64,000 bases of DNA, taken from contig NZ_AULR01000012.1 of the NCBI RefSeq assembly GCF_000422385.1, positions 27,115 to 91,114 on the forward strand. The letters run 5' to 3'. The notes beneath the pieces are model-generated. The model saw only the letters and a list, made by a program, of their open reading frames with translations, made no database searches and had not been told where the DNA came from. Numbering within the stretch: position 1 is the stretch's first letter; each line of letters opens with the position of its first letter. A program made the position numbers and the translations under genes. This DNA is from Microbacterium indicum DSM 19969 (GTDB taxonomy: Bacteria > Actinomycetota > Actinomycetes > Actinomycetales > Microbacteriaceae). Shown here piece by piece: positions 20,466 to 29,739 of this stretch.

Positions 20466-21443
20466 TCACCGAGTGGTGCCAGGCACCTTCGGCAGCGCGC
20501 CGCCCGCGGCCGCGTTGCGGTCGGGGCGGAAGTTCGAGAAGTCGACGCCGTCGACGCCCGAGACGAGCGCGAGCTCGTCTTCGATGAGGGCGGCCTCCCA
20601 TTCCTCGGGACCCACGAGCGGCAGGCGCACGCGGGGGCTCGAGATCCGGCCGAGGCCGTGGAGGATGTACTTGGCGCTGACGGTTCCCGGCACGTGCGTC
20701 ATGACGGCGCGCACGAGGGGCTCGAGCTTCTTGTGCTGTTCGGTGGCGGAGGTGAGGTCGCCGCGGTTGACCGCGTCGACGATGGTGCGATAAGGGCCGG
20801 CGGCGATGTTCGCCGTGACGCCGATGAGGCCCGTGGCGCCGATGGAGAGATGGGGCAGCGCGTTCGCGTCGTCGCCCGAGAAGTACAGGAGGTCGGTCTG
20901 GTTCAGCACGCGGCTGACCTCGCTGAAGTCGCCCTTGGCGTCCTTCACCGCGAGGATGTTGGGGTGCTTCGCGAGCCGCAGCAGCGTCTCGTACCGGATG
21001 GGCACGCCCGTGCGACCGGGGATGTCGTAGAGGATGACCGGCAGGTCGGTCGAGTCGGCGACGAGCCGGAAGTGGGTGAGGATGCCCGCCTGCGTCGGCT
21101 TGTTGTAGTACGGCGTGACGATCATGATGCCGTCGGCGCCGGCCTTCTCGCTCTTGCGGTACAGCTCGATCGCGTGCGCGGTCTCGTTCGAGCCGCCGCC
21201 CGTGATGATCTTCGCGCGGCCCGCGGAGACGCTCTTGCCGACCTCGACGAGGCGCAGCTTCTCGGCGTCGGTGAGCGTCGAGGTCTCGCCCGTCGTGCCC
21301 GTGACGACGACGCCGTCGGCGCCCGACGAGATGACGTCGTCGATGTGCTTCTCGGTCGCGTCCCAGTCGACTTCGCCGTCGGGCGTCATCGGCGTGATGA
21401 GCGCGACGAGAACCTGGCCGAAGGGATTGGGCGCGGTCGTCAT
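20466..21443 (-). CDS. dapA: 4-hydroxy-tetrahydrodipicolinate synthase
   Basis: Condenses pyruvate and aspartate semialdehyde, the first step of the lysine/diaminopimelate branch. It has 325 residues, with VVVTGTTGETSTLT near residue 45, the catalytic tyrosine in VILYDIPGRTG, and the Schiff-base lysine in ILAVKDAKGD near residue 170. TAGCCT lies 7 bases before the ATG. It lies between rnj and folA on the same strand, with dapB three kilobases away. Confidence 0.97.
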   Translation of the reverse strand: MTTAPNPFGQVLVALITPMTPDGEVDWDATEKHIDDVISSGADGVVVTGTTGETSTLTDAEKLRLVEVGKSVSAGRAKIITGGGSNETAHAIELYRKSEKAGADGIMIVTPYYNKPTQAGILTHFRLVADSTDLPVILYDIPGRTGVPIRYETLLRLAKHPNILAVKDAKGDFSEVSRVLNQTDLLYFSGDDANALPHLSIGATGLIGVTANIAAGPYRTIVDAVNRGDLTSATEQHKKLEPLVRAVMTHVPGTVSAKYILHGLGRISSPRVRLPLVGPEEWEAALIEDELALVSGVDGVDFSNFRPDRNAAAGGALPKVPGTTR

Positions 21444-21453
21444 ACCCCTCAGG

Positions 21454-21966
21454 CTACTGCCTGCGGCTGTACACGAGGAACCGATAGCGGGTGCCGGCGG
21501 CGCTCGTGAGCCACTCCCCCGCGGCCTCGGGCAGCGATCGGCGCACCTCCCACGCGTCGTCGATCTCGGGGGCGTAGGCGTCGCCCTCGACCGCGAGGTC
21601 GACCTCGGTCACCCAGAGCTCGTCGGCGAGGTCCATGGCCTGTCGGTAGATCTGCCCGCCCCCGATGACCCAGATCTCGTCGTCGTGCACGCCCGCGCGG
21701 ACGATCGCCTGCTCGAGCGTCGCGGCCGTCTCGGCCCCGGGCGCGTCGAAGTCCGGGTCGCGCGTCACGACGATGTTCGGCCGGTCGGGCAGCGGACGGA
21801 ACCGGTCGGGGAACGACTCCCAGGTGCGGCGCCCCATGACGACGGGCATGCCGCTCGTCGCGCGCTTGAAGTACGCCATGTCCTCGGGCAGATGCCAGAG
21901 CATGCCCCCGTCGACGCCGAGCGCGCGCGTCGACGCCTGGGCCCAGATCGAGCGGATCGTCGGCAT
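21454..21966 (-). CDS. folA: Dihydrofolate reductase
   Basis: Reduces dihydrofolate to tetrahydrofolate, regenerating the cofactor used by thymidylate synthase encoded just upstream. It has 170 residues, with LGVDGGMLWHLPEDMAYFKR (NADPH/folate site, residues about 17-36), VVMGRRTWESF, and WVIGGGQIYRQAM. The start lies 2 bases after the thyA stop, so the two are co-translated. Confidence 0.95.
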   Translation of the reverse strand: MPTIRSIWAQASTRALGVDGGMLWHLPEDMAYFKRATSGMPVVMGRRTWESFPDRFRPLPDRPNIVVTRDPDFDAPGAETAATLEQAIVRAGVHDDEIWVIGGGQIYRQAMDLADELWVTEVDLAVEGDAYAPEIDDAWEVRRSLPEAAGEWLTSAAGTRYRFLVYSRRQ

Positions 21967-21968
21967 GA

Positions 21969-22775
21969 TCAGACCGCGACCGGCGCCGCGATGCCGGGGT
22001 GGTGCTCGTACCCGACGACCTCGAAGTCGTCGAGGTCGTAGTCGAAGACGCTGTCGGCCTTCCGGATCTCGATCCGCGGGTACGGGAACGGGTCGCGCGC
22101 GAGCTGCCGTTCGACCTGCTCGACGTGGTTGTCGTAGATGTGGCAGTCGCCGCCCGTCCACACGAAGTCGCCGGGCTCGAGGCCCGTCTGCTGCGCGATC
22201 ATCATCGTCAGCAGCGCGTAGCTCGCGATGTTGAAGGGGACGCCGAGGAACATGTCGGCGGAGCGCTGGTACAGCTGGCAGCTGAGGCGGCCGTCGGCGA
22301 CGTAGAACTGGAAGAGCGCGTGGCACGGCGGGAGCGCCATGTCGTCGACCTCGGCGGGGTTCCAGGCCGTGACGATGTGGCGACGCGAGTCCGGGTTGCT
22401 GCGGATCTGCTCGACGACCTTCGCGATCTGGTCGATCTGCCCGCCGTCCGGCGTCGGCCACGAGCGCCACTGCACGCCGTAGACGGGACCGAGGTCGCCG
22501 TTCTCGTCGGCCCACTCGTCCCAGATCGAGACGCCGCGCTCCTGCAACCAGCGCACGTTCGAGTCGCCGCGCAGGAACCACAGCAGCTCGAGGGCGAGCG
22601 AGCGGAAGTGCACGCGCTTCGTCGTGAGGAGCGGGAAGCCCGCGGACAGGTCGTAGCGGATCTGCCGCCCGAAGAGGCTGCGAGTCCCCGTCCCCGTGCG
22701 GTCGGACTTCGGGGTCCCCGTCTCGAGGACCTCCCGGAGCAGGTCCTCGTAGGGGGTGGGGATCGCGCCTGTCAT
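21969..22775 (-). CDS. thyA: Thymidylate synthase
   Basis: Methylates dUMP to dTMP using methylene-tetrahydrofolate. It has 268 residues, with the [11 protein letters not shown] phosphate loop, the catalytic cysteine in [12 protein letters not shown] near residue 150, and [18 protein letters not shown] chose ATG 22775 ([13 protein letters not shown]) over ATG 22805 because TAGTCT sits 7 bases upstream and family members start there. Forms a thyA-folA unit. Confidence 0.97.
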   Translation of the reverse strand: MTGAIPTPYEDLLREVLETGTPKSDRTGTGTRSLFGRQIRYDLSAGFPLLTTKRVHFRSLALELLWFLRGDSNVRWLQERGVSIWDEWADENGDLGPVYGVQWRSWPTPDGGQIDQIAKVVEQIRSNPDSRRHIVTAWNPAEVDDMALPPCHALFQFYVADGRLSCQLYQRSADMFLGVPFNIASYALLTMMIAQQTGLEPGDFVWTGGDCHIYDNHVEQVERQLARDPFPYPRIEIRKADSVFDYDLDDFEVVGYEHHPGIAAPVAV

Positions 22776-22863
22776 GCGATCAAGACTACGGCTATCGAGC
22801 GCCATCGCGGCTGATTAGGCTGGGCCCGGAACCCCGCCCATCGACACCGCAACGGAGCTCATC

Positions 22864-23286
22864 ATGCCTGTCACCAGCGAAGCCACCACCACCTGGACCG
22901 GGACCCTCTTCGAGGGCTCGGGAACCGTCGCCGCGGCGTCGGGGATCGGCACCTTCCCCGTCAACTGGAAGGCGCGCAGCGAGGGGTCGACGTCGACGAC
23001 GACGCCCGAGGAGCTCATCGCCGCCGCGCACTCGTCGTGCTTCTCGATGGCGTTCTCGAACGCGCTGACCGAGAACGGCACGGCGCCCGAGTCGATCTCG
23101 ACGACCGCGTCCGTGACCTTCGTCCCCGGCACGGGGATCACGGGCAGCCACCTCAACGTGCAGGCGACCGTCCCGGGCCTCTCGGAGGACGACTTCCAGC
23201 GCATCGCCGCCGAGGCCAAGGCCGGCTGCCCCGTCTCGCAGGCCCTCTCGGGCATCGAGATCACGATCGAGGCGACGCTCGCGTAG
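22864..23286 (+). CDS. OsmC/Ohr family peroxiredoxin
   Basis: Thiol-dependent peroxidase reducing organic hydroperoxides. It has 140 residues with the two redox cysteines in AHSSCFSMAFS (near residue 59) and GCPVSQALSG (near residue 124). The sequence is nearer the OsmC than the Ohr branch, as judged by the TPEELIAAAHSSCF motif. GGAG lies 7 bases before the ATG. Single gene, divergent from thyA. Confidence 0.92.
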   Translation: MPVTSEATTTWTGTLFEGSGTVAAASGIGTFPVNWKARSEGSTSTTTPEELIAAAHSSCFSMAFSNALTENGTAPESISTTASVTFVPGTGITGSHLNVQATVPGLSEDDFQRIAAEAKAGCPVSQALSGIEITIEATLA

Positions 23287-23291
23287 CCCGC

Positions 23292-23747
23292 TCAGGCCGC
23301 GGTGCGCTCCAGGCGGATCGCCTGACGCACCGCGGCGCGGGCGCGCTTCGCGTCGCCCGCGGCCCCGTAGGCGACGCTGAGCCGCATCCACGCGCGCCAG
23401 TCGCCCGGCCGGTCCTCGACCGCGTCGCGATAGGCGCCGAAAGCCGCGTCGGCGTCCTCGCGGACGACTCGACCCGACGCGCGGAGGCCGACCTCGTCCG
23501 ACGGCATGCCGCCCTCGTCCTCGAGCCGCTTCGCGAGCCGGTCGGCGCGCCATCCGAACCAGAGCTCGCGCCCGAGCGCCCAGATCCCGATGAGCGGGAA
23601 CACGAGGATCGCCGCGCCCATGACGACGGCGACGGTCTCGCCGGTGTCGATCCCCGCGCCGATGAGCGCGACGCCGCGGCCGCCGAGCAGCCAGATGTAG
23701 AGGGCGAAGACGACCGCCATGACGGCGACGCCGATGCGCGTGCTCAC
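23292..23747 (-). CDS. Small membrane protein with TPR-like tail
   Basis: A 151-residue protein of unknown function. It has two transmembrane helices (residues about 5-27 and 38-60), then a basic-acidic linker and a C-terminal tetratricopeptide-like pair of helices (FGAYRDAVEDRPGDWRAWMR and LSVAYGAAGDAKRARAAVRQ). The GTG start overlaps the dapB stop by 4 bases, so it is translated from the dapB message, an arrangement I believe recurs in this family. A scaffold role at the membrane is an inference. Confidence 0.75.
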   Translation of the reverse strand: MSTRIGVAVMAVVFALYIWLLGGRGVALIGAGIDTGETVAVVMGAAILVFPLIGIWALGRELWFGWRADRLAKRLEDEGGMPSDEVGLRASGRVVREDADAAFGAYRDAVEDRPGDWRAWMRLSVAYGAAGDAKRARAAVRQAIRLERTAA

Positions 23748-24541
23748 GCGGTCGCCGCCACCTGGCCCGACGCCGCGCCGTCGGAGACGGACTTCGTCGC
23801 GTGCGCGCGCGGAGAGCCGATCCCGATGTCGACGAAGTTCTCGAGGCCCACGACGACGCCGGCCGCGTCGACCGCGGCGTCGAGCGCGAGGCGGATGCCC
23901 GGGGCGTAGGCCGCGGCCGCGTCGGCCGTGTCATGGACGATCGCGAGCGACTCGCCAGGGCCCGACAGGATCGTCTGCTGCTGGGCGATGACACCCGGGC
24001 GCCGCAGCGAGTGCACGGGGACGCTCGAGACCTGCTGGCCGCGCGCGCGCTGGTCGACGTGCGGCGCCTCGACGGGCGTCTCGCGCGACGCCGCGATGAG
24101 CTCTGCCGTGCGCACGGCCGTGCCGCTCGGAGAGTCGACCTTGGTGTCGCGGTGCGCCTCGACGATCTCGGCGAAGGGGAAGAAGGGAGCGGCCGCGGCG
24201 GCGATCGCCGAGCCGATGACCGAGCCGAGCGAGAAGTTCGGGATGATCACGACGCCCGCGCCCGCCTGCTCGACGAGCGGGCGGATCGTCGCGATGCGGT
24301 CGATCGACCAGCCGCTCGACCCCACGAGGACGTTGATGCCGCGGTCGATCGCGGCGCGCACGACCTCGCCCGAGATCTGGGGCGTCGTCGCGTCGACCAC
24401 GAGGTCGGCGCCCTCGATCTCGGAGAGGTCGCTCGACGACGAGAGCACGGCGTGCACCTCGAAGCCGGGCTGCGCCTCGACGACCTCGCGGATGATCCCG
24501 CCGAGCTTGCCTGTTCCGCCGGCGATCGCGACTCGTGTCAT
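23744..24541 (-). CDS. dapB: 4-hydroxy-tetrahydrodipicolinate reductase
   Basis: Second enzyme of the diaminopimelate branch. It has 265 residues, with NAD(P)H-binding VAIAGGTGKLGGIIR at the N-terminus, and the family signature EAHRDTKVDSPSGTA near residue 140 holding the catalytic lysine. The usual EAHH reads EAHR, so one of the two histidines is replaced. TAGGAT sits 7 bases before the ATG. Confidence 0.95.
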   Translation of the reverse strand: MTRVAIAGGTGKLGGIIREVVEAQPGFEVHAVLSSSSDLSEIEGADLVVDATTPQISGEVVRAAIDRGINVLVGSSGWSIDRIATIRPLVEQAGAGVVIIPNFSLGSVIGSAIAAAAAPFFPFAEIVEAHRDTKVDSPSGTAVRTAELIAASRETPVEAPHVDQRARGQQVSSVPVHSLRRPGVIAQQQTILSGPGESLAIVHDTADAAAAYAPGIRLALDAAVDAAGVVVGLENFVDIGIGSPRAHATKSVSDGAASGQVAATA

Positions 24542-24574
24542 GGGGTCAATCCTACGGATGGTGCGGGCGGCGGC

Positions 24575-25177
24575 TCAGACGAGTGGCGTTTCGGGGAGGC
24601 CCGTGCGCAGCTCGAAGGGGAGGTGCGCGCCGTCGTTGTGGCTGACGACGGTCCAGGGCCGCCCGTGCTTCTGCGCCAGGACCGTGAGGCCGCAGTTGAA
24701 CTGGTTGAGCGTCATCCACCGCCACTCGGCGGCGCCCAGGACCTCGCGGACGAACCACGAGATCACGAAGTTGTGCGTCACGAGCAGCTCGTGCACGTCG
24801 CCCGACTTGCGGACGAGGAACTCGTTGACGGCGTCGGCCATCTGCGCTTTGCCCGCCTCGACCTCGTCGTCGGTCACGCCGCCGAAGAACGGCTCGAAGG
24901 CCGCGGGGGTCTCCTCGGTCATGCCCGTCGGGACGCAGTCGAACAGGAGCGCGTTGGGCTGCGGGTCGATCGCGGGCATGCGCTTCTGGAGGATCCGCGC
25001 CGTCTCCGTCGCGCGGACGAGCGGCGAGTGCCACACGGCGTCGAAGGGGACGCCCGAGAGCCGGTCGGCGAGGAGCTCGGCCTGGCGCACGCCGCGAGGC
25101 GAGAGGGGTCCGTCGTCGAGCCCGTATTCGGCGTCCTGCTGCTCTCCGTGCCGAACGAGATAGATGTAGTGCGTCAC
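24575..25177 (-). CDS. Histidine phosphatase (phosphoglycerate mutase-like)
   Basis: A 200-residue member of the histidine phosphatase superfamily. It has the RHG motif at the N-terminus (YLVRHGEQQDAEYG, catalytic His near residue 10), LSPRGVRQAELLADRL, the second arginine in WHSPLVRATETA, and VTHNFVISWFV as the second histidine region. The substrate is unknown. The sequence does not single out a phosphoglycerate mutase or cobalamin phosphatase. GTG start; 33 bases upstream of dapB on the same strand. Confidence 0.85.
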   Translation of the reverse strand: MTHYIYLVRHGEQQDAEYGLDDGPLSPRGVRQAELLADRLSGVPFDAVWHSPLVRATETARILQKRMPAIDPQPNALLFDCVPTGMTEETPAAFEPFFGGVTDDEVEAGKAQMADAVNEFLVRKSGDVHELLVTHNFVISWFVREVLGAAEWRWMTLNQFNCGLTVLAQKHGRPWTVVSHNDGAHLPFELRTGLPETPLV

Positions 25178-25262
25178 AGCGGCTCGCTTCGTCGTACGTG
25201 TCTCCGGGCGCGACGACGCTCAGAGCATCTCGCGAGGGATGGTGCGCCGTTGCGCATCCACC

Positions 25263-26276
25263 CTATCGCGCGACAGCGCGGTCGAGCTTCGCGAGCTGCG
25301 CCCGGGTGAGGGCGACGCCGACGCCGCGCGCGAGCGCGTCGATCTGGTGCGGGGCGGTGGCCTCGACCGACGCCGCGGAGACGCCGGGCTGGGCGAGCAC
25401 CCACGCGAACGCGACCGCCGACGCCGGCAGACCCAGCTCGGCCGCCACCTCGTCGAGGATCCGCATCGCACGGGTGCGCCGGTCGAACAGGCGCGGGCGG
25501 CGCGCCTCGGGGCGGCCCAGCACGCCGTACGGGACCGACTGCGTCGGGAGGACGGCGATGCCCTGCGGAGCTGCGACCATGCGCAGCTCGCCGTCGAAGG
25601 TCTGCCGGTCGCCGAGCCCGTACGCGACGTCGAGGACCTCGATCCGCGGGTACCCGCCCGAGGCGAGCACGCGCGCGTCGATCAGCTGGGTCGCGTCGAA
25701 GCCCGCGGCGCCGAGCACGCCGACCGAGCCCTGGGCGATGAGCCGCTCCCCCGCCTGGAGCACGTCCTCGAGGTGCGCGGCATGCCCCGACCCCGCGTCG
25801 AGGACGAGCACGTCGATGCGCTCGGTGCCGAGATCGCGCAGCAGCCGGTCGACGGCGCAGAGCACTCCGCGCGGGTCGAGCCCCGCGGCGCCGCCCGACT
25901 GGCCGATGCGCGCGATGACCGACACGTCGCGCGCGACGCCGCGCGAGCGGATCCAGGATCCGACCGCCTCGGCCGACGCGCGACCGAGGTCGTCGGAGAC
26001 GTGGAGCGCGTTGCCGCCGGCCTGGGCGTAGCGGTCGAGGACCGACACCGCCGTGCGCTCGTCGACCGCGGTCCCGAACGCCGACGTGCCGAGGACGAGC
26101 GGGAAGACCCGCGCCCCGGACCGGCCGAGGTCGACGCGGACGCCCCGACCGATCGGCGGGCCGACCTCGGGCAGCGGGGCCGACGGGTGCGCCCCGCCCT
26201 CCGCGACGATGCCGTGCGACGCGTCGTGCCGTCGATCCTGCTCTGCGCCCTGAGACGCCCTGAATCCGATATCCAT
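25263..26276 (-). CDS. Aldo/keto reductase fold protein with replaced catalytic tetrad
   Basis: A 337-residue protein with the aldo/keto reductase TIM-barrel pattern: LVLGTSAFG, then GTERIDVLVLD, LIAQGSVGVLGAAGFD, and VAFAWVLAQPGVSAASVEA. At the four catalytic positions (Asp, Tyr, Lys, His) alignment by eye reads His and Leu in LHVSDDLG, Arg in VIARIG, and Asp in DVLVLDAG. That would abolish classical reductase chemistry. It may be a binding protein, or it may use another reaction. The first ~45 residues are low in similarity. Single gene, 85 bases before the histidine phosphatase gene. Confidence 0.75.
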   Translation of the reverse strand: MDIGFRASQGAEQDRRHDASHGIVAEGGAHPSAPLPEVGPPIGRGVRVDLGRSGARVFPLVLGTSAFGTAVDERTAVSVLDRYAQAGGNALHVSDDLGRASAEAVGSWIRSRGVARDVSVIARIGQSGGAAGLDPRGVLCAVDRLLRDLGTERIDVLVLDAGSGHAAHLEDVLQAGERLIAQGSVGVLGAAGFDATQLIDARVLASGGYPRIEVLDVAYGLGDRQTFDGELRMVAAPQGIAVLPTQSVPYGVLGRPEARRPRLFDRRTRAMRILDEVAAELGLPASAVAFAWVLAQPGVSAASVEATAPHQIDALARGVGVALTRAQLAKLDRAVAR

Positions 26277-26360
26277 TCTTCCCCCGTCCCCATCTAACAG
26301 GGAGGGCGGCCGTGACCGTCCCGCGACATCCTCACGATCCGATAAACGTTCCGGAAACGG

Positions 26361-26397
26361 CCGAGGGCCCGTCGCAGCGAACGCGACGGGCCCTCGG
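26361..26397 (-). terminator. Strong hairpin terminator after pnp
   Basis: A perfect 15-bp stem (CCGAGGGCCCGTCGC paired with its complement) around a 7-base loop lies 14 bases after the pnp stop, read on the minus strand. It separates pnp from the aldo/keto reductase gene. Confidence 0.8.
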
Positions 26398-26410
26398 GGC
26401 GGATGCGGGA

Positions 26411-28672
26411 TCAGGCCTCGGCAGGGGCCTCGGCGGGCTCGGCCGCCTTCTCCTCGTCGTCCTGCACGAGCTCGAGCGACAGCTTGCCGCGGTCGTCGAC
26501 CTTCGAGATGCGCACGAGCAGCTTCTGGCCGACCGAGACGACGTCCTCGATGTTCTCGACGCGCTTTCCGCCGTTGAGCTTGCGCAGCTCGGTGACGTGC
26601 AGCAGGCCGTCCTTGCCCGGGAGGAGCGAGACGAAGACGCCGAACTTCGCGAGGTTCACGGCGGTGCCGAGGTACTGCTCGCCCACCTCGGGGTTCGTCG
26701 GGTTCGCGATCGCGTTGACCTGGGCGCGCGCGGCGTCGGCCGCGGGGCCGTCGGTCGCGCCGATGTAGACGGTGCCGTCCTCCTCGATCGAGATCGTGGC
26801 GCCGGTCTCGTCCTGGATCGCGTTGATCGTCTTGCCCTTGGGGCCGATGAGCTCGCCGATCTTGTCGACGGGGATCTGGACGCTGATGACGCGCGGCGCC
26901 GTGGGCGCCATCTCGTCGGGGGCGTCGATCGCCTGGTTCAGGACGTCGAGGATAGTGAGGCGGGCCTCACGCGCCTGCGTGAGCGCGCCGGCGAGCACCT
27001 GCGAGGGGATGCCGTCGAGCTTCGTGTCGAGCTGGAGCGCCGTGACGAACTCGCTCGTGCCCGCGACCTTGAAGTCCATGTCGCCCAGCGCGTCCTCGGC
27101 GCCGAGGATGTCGGTCAGAGCCGCGTAGCGCGTCTCGCCGTCGACCTGCTCGGAGACGAGGCCCATCGCGATGCCCGCGACGGGAGCGCGCAGCGGCACG
27201 CCCGCGTTGAGCAGCGACAGCGTCGAGGCGCAGACCGAGCCCATCGACGTCGAGCCGTTGGATCCGAGGGCCTCGGAGACCTGGCGGATCGCGTAGGGGA
27301 ACTCCTCGCGCGACGGCAAGACCGGCACGAGGGCGCGCTCGGCCAGGAAGCCGTGCCCGATCTCGCGGCGCTTGGGGCTGCCGACGCGGCCCGTCTCACC
27401 CGTCGAGTAGGGCGGGAAGTTGTAGTGGTGGATGTAGCGCTTCGACGTGTGCGGCGAGAGCGAGTCGATCTGCTGCTCCATCTTGAGCATGTTGAGCGTC
27501 GTGACGCCCAGGATCTGCGTCTCGCCGCGCTGGAAGATCGCCGAGCCGTGGACGCGCGGGATGACCTGGACCTCGGCGTCGAGCGGGCGGATGTCGGCGA
27601 CGCCGCGGCCGTCGATACGCGCGCCCTCGGTGAGGATGCGGCCGCGCACGACCTCCTTGGTGACCGACTTATAGGCGCCGGAGACCTCGCCGTTCGCCGA
27701 CTCGGGCAGCTCGCCCGCCTCGACCTTGGCGGCGACCTCGGCCTTGACGGCGTCCTTCAGGGCGTCGTCGGCCGACTGGCGCTCGAGCTTGTCGGCGATC
27801 TTGTAGATCTCGCCGAGCTTCTCGAACGCGGCGGCGCGGACGACGTCGAAGGTCTCGGGCGCGTACGCCGGGAACGTCGGGAACTCGAGCGGGGCCTTCG
27901 TCGAGTTCGCGGCCATCTCTGCCTGCGCCTCGACGAGCTGCTTGATGAAGGGCTTCGCGGCCTCGAGGCCGCCCGCGACGATCTCCTCGCTCGGCTTGGT
28001 CGCGCCGGCGCGGATGAGCTCCCACGAGCCCTCCGTGGCCTCGGCCTCGACCATCATGATCGCGACGTCGCCGTTGTCGAGGACGCGGCCGGCGACCATG
28101 AGGTCGAACACCGCCTCCTTGAGGAGCTCGGCGTTCGGGAACGCGACCCACTGGTCCTCGTTCTGGCCCATGCCGGGGATGAGCGCGAGGCGCACGCCGG
28201 CGATGGGGCCCGAGAAGGGCAGACCCGAGATCTGCGTCGACGCAGAGGCGGCGTTGATCGCGAGGGCGTCGTAGAACTCGTTCGGCGCGATCGAGAGCAC
28301 CGTGACGACGATCTGGACCTCGTTGCGCAGGCCCGAGACGAACGACGGGCGCAGCGGCCGGTCGATGAGGCGGCAGACGAGGATCGCGTCGGTCGAGGGG
28401 CGTCCCTCGCGACGGAAGAACGAGCCGGGGATCTTGCCGGCGGCGTACGAGCGCTCCTCGACGTCGACGGTCAGCGGGAAGAAGTCGAAGCCCTCCCGGG
28501 GGTGCTTGCCGGCCGAGGTGGCCGAGAGCAGCATCGTCTCGTCGTCAAGGTACGCGGCGACCGCGCCCTGCGACTGCTGCGCGAGGCGGCCGGTCTCGAA
28601 GCGGATCTTGCGGGTGCCGAAGCGGCCGTTGTCGAGAACGGTCTCCGCAGCGGTGATTTCAGGACCTTCCAC
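26411..28672 (-). CDS. pnp: Polyribonucleotide nucleotidyltransferase (PNPase)
   Basis: Phosphorolytic 3'-5' exoribonuclease, also a GTP-linked polymerase in actinobacteria. It has 753 residues: two RNase PH domains ([25 protein letters not shown] region; second near residue 340 onward with [14 protein letters not shown]), an alpha-helical linker, a KH domain ([17 protein letters not shown], about 600) and an S1 domain ([16 protein letters not shown], about 680). GTG start with AGGAGAG upstream. rpsO, usually adjacent, lies 11.6 kb away. Confidence 0.97.
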   Translation of the reverse strand: MEGPEITAAETVLDNGRFGTRKIRFETGRLAQQSQGAVAAYLDDETMLLSATSAGKHPREGFDFFPLTVDVEERSYAAGKIPGSFFRREGRPSTDAILVCRLIDRPLRPSFVSGLRNEVQIVVTVLSIAPNEFYDALAINAASASTQISGLPFSGPIAGVRLALIPGMGQNEDQWVAFPNAELLKEAVFDLMVAGRVLDNGDVAIMMVEAEATEGSWELIRAGATKPSEEIVAGGLEAAKPFIKQLVEAQAEMAANSTKAPLEFPTFPAYAPETFDVVRAAAFEKLGEIYKIADKLERQSADDALKDAVKAEVAAKVEAGELPESANGEVSGAYKSVTKEVVRGRILTEGARIDGRGVADIRPLDAEVQVIPRVHGSAIFQRGETQILGVTTLNMLKMEQQIDSLSPHTSKRYIHHYNFPPYSTGETGRVGSPKRREIGHGFLAERALVPVLPSREEFPYAIRQVSEALGSNGSTSMGSVCASTLSLLNAGVPLRAPVAGIAMGLVSEQVDGETRYAALTDILGAEDALGDMDFKVAGTSEFVTALQLDTKLDGIPSQVLAGALTQAREARLTILDVLNQAIDAPDEMAPTAPRVISVQIPVDKIGELIGPKGKTINAIQDETGATISIEEDGTVYIGATDGPAADAARAQVNAIANPTNPEVGEQYLGTAVNLAKFGVFVSLLPGKDGLLHVTELRKLNGGKRVENIEDVVSVGQKLLVRISKVDDRGKLSLELVQDDEEKAAEPAEAPAEA

Positions 28673-28827
28673 GAGGTCTCTCTCCTTCTGTGGTGCCCGC
28701 GCCGCGCGCGGACAGACGAAGGGAGCAGGAGCGAGGAGTTACGTGCTGGCCACCAGGAGTGATCCACCGGCCGTGCCGGGAGGTCGCTTCCAGAGACCAG
28801 CTCCTGCGAGCCTGCTCCGCGAATTCT
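28673..28827 (-). other. pnp leader region with alternative pairing arms
   Basis: 155 bases upstream of pnp. On the mRNA strand, GGAGCAGG and GCAGGAGC near the 5' end can each pair with the same downstream GCTCCTGCTCC (28722-28732), so the two pairings exclude each other. Small local hairpins lie between. PNPase leaders in other bacteria fold into structures cut by RNase for autoregulation, so a similar role is possible. Confidence 0.35.
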
Positions 28828-29688
28828 TCAGTTGTTGGTCTCCAGCCTAGCAGTGTCTCCGTCTCCGGCCCGGGGAGGCCGCTCCCCCGATCCCGGCTCG
28901 AGCCCCGCCGCCGTGACCCGCACATAGCCCGTGTGCTTCGCGAGCTTGTCGAGCCCGGCCGTGCGCCCGCGCACGCGGCGCCAGGCCCACGGGATCGCGT
29001 CCTGGAAGAACCACAGGAGCATCGGCGTGATGGGATCCTCGTGCAGGTCGTCGTCGAGACCCGCGAGGTGCGCGGCGTCCGGCACCCCGAGGAGCTCGGC
29101 GCAGCGGAACGCGAGGCGCCGGTGGCCCGACGAGCGATAGTGCACCCTGTCGTCGGCGAAGTTGTCGCGGTTGCTGAGATCAGGGAACCGCCGCACCTCG
29201 ACGAGGAGGGCGCCCCGCCCGCGGGCGACGTCGCGGAGTCCGTCCGCGAAGTCGTCGAAGCGGCGCGCGAGGAAGCCCGCCCCCGCCTCCTGCGGCAGGT
29301 ACGGGGCGATCATGAGCACGTCGATGCCGGCGTCCCGCAGCCGCCCGACGTCCGCGTCGTACTCGACGACGAGGTCGCGCGGCCGCGCGCCGCGCTTCAC
29401 GAGGTCGTTCGCGCCCATGAAGATCACGACGAGGTCGGGATCCAGCGCGAGGGCCGCCGGCACCTGCTCGGTCGTCAGGTCCCTCACCCGCCTGCTGCGC
29501 ACGCCGAGGTTCGCGTAGCGGATCTCGCGCTCGGGCGACGCGGCCGCGAGGATCGTCGCGAGCCGGTCGGCCCAGCCGAGGAACTCGCCCGGGGGCATGC
29601 CCTCGGTGTCGCTCATGCCCTCGGTGTACGAGTCGCCGAGGGCGACCACGCGACGCCACCGCGGCGGGCGGTTCACGGGAGCGCGCAT
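28828..29688 (-). CDS. SGNH/GDSL hydrolase
   Basis: Predicted esterase or deacylase of the SGNH family, 286 residues. Block I is VALGDSYTEGM (catalytic Ser near residue 18), block II YANLGVRSRRVRDL, block III FMGANDL, and block V DDRVHYRSSGH with the catalytic His. No signal peptide or membrane segment is visible, so it looks cytoplasmic. It is clearly a paralogue of the C-terminal half of the next gene upstream (29740-31716), including the unusual tail motif PWAWRRVRGRTAGL. The natural substrate is unknown. Confidence 0.85.
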   Translation of the reverse strand: MRAPVNRPPRWRRVVALGDSYTEGMSDTEGMPPGEFLGWADRLATILAAASPEREIRYANLGVRSRRVRDLTTEQVPAALALDPDLVVIFMGANDLVKRGARPRDLVVEYDADVGRLRDAGIDVLMIAPYLPQEAGAGFLARRFDDFADGLRDVARGRGALLVEVRRFPDLSNRDNFADDRVHYRSSGHRRLAFRCAELLGVPDAAHLAGLDDDLHEDPITPMLLWFFQDAIPWAWRRVRGRTAGLDKLAKHTGYVRVTAAGLEPGSGERPPRAGDGDTARLETNN

Positions 29689-29739
29689 GATCCGAGCATC
29701 CCACCACCGCCGAGCGCCCGGCGCGCTGACCCGCCGGGC

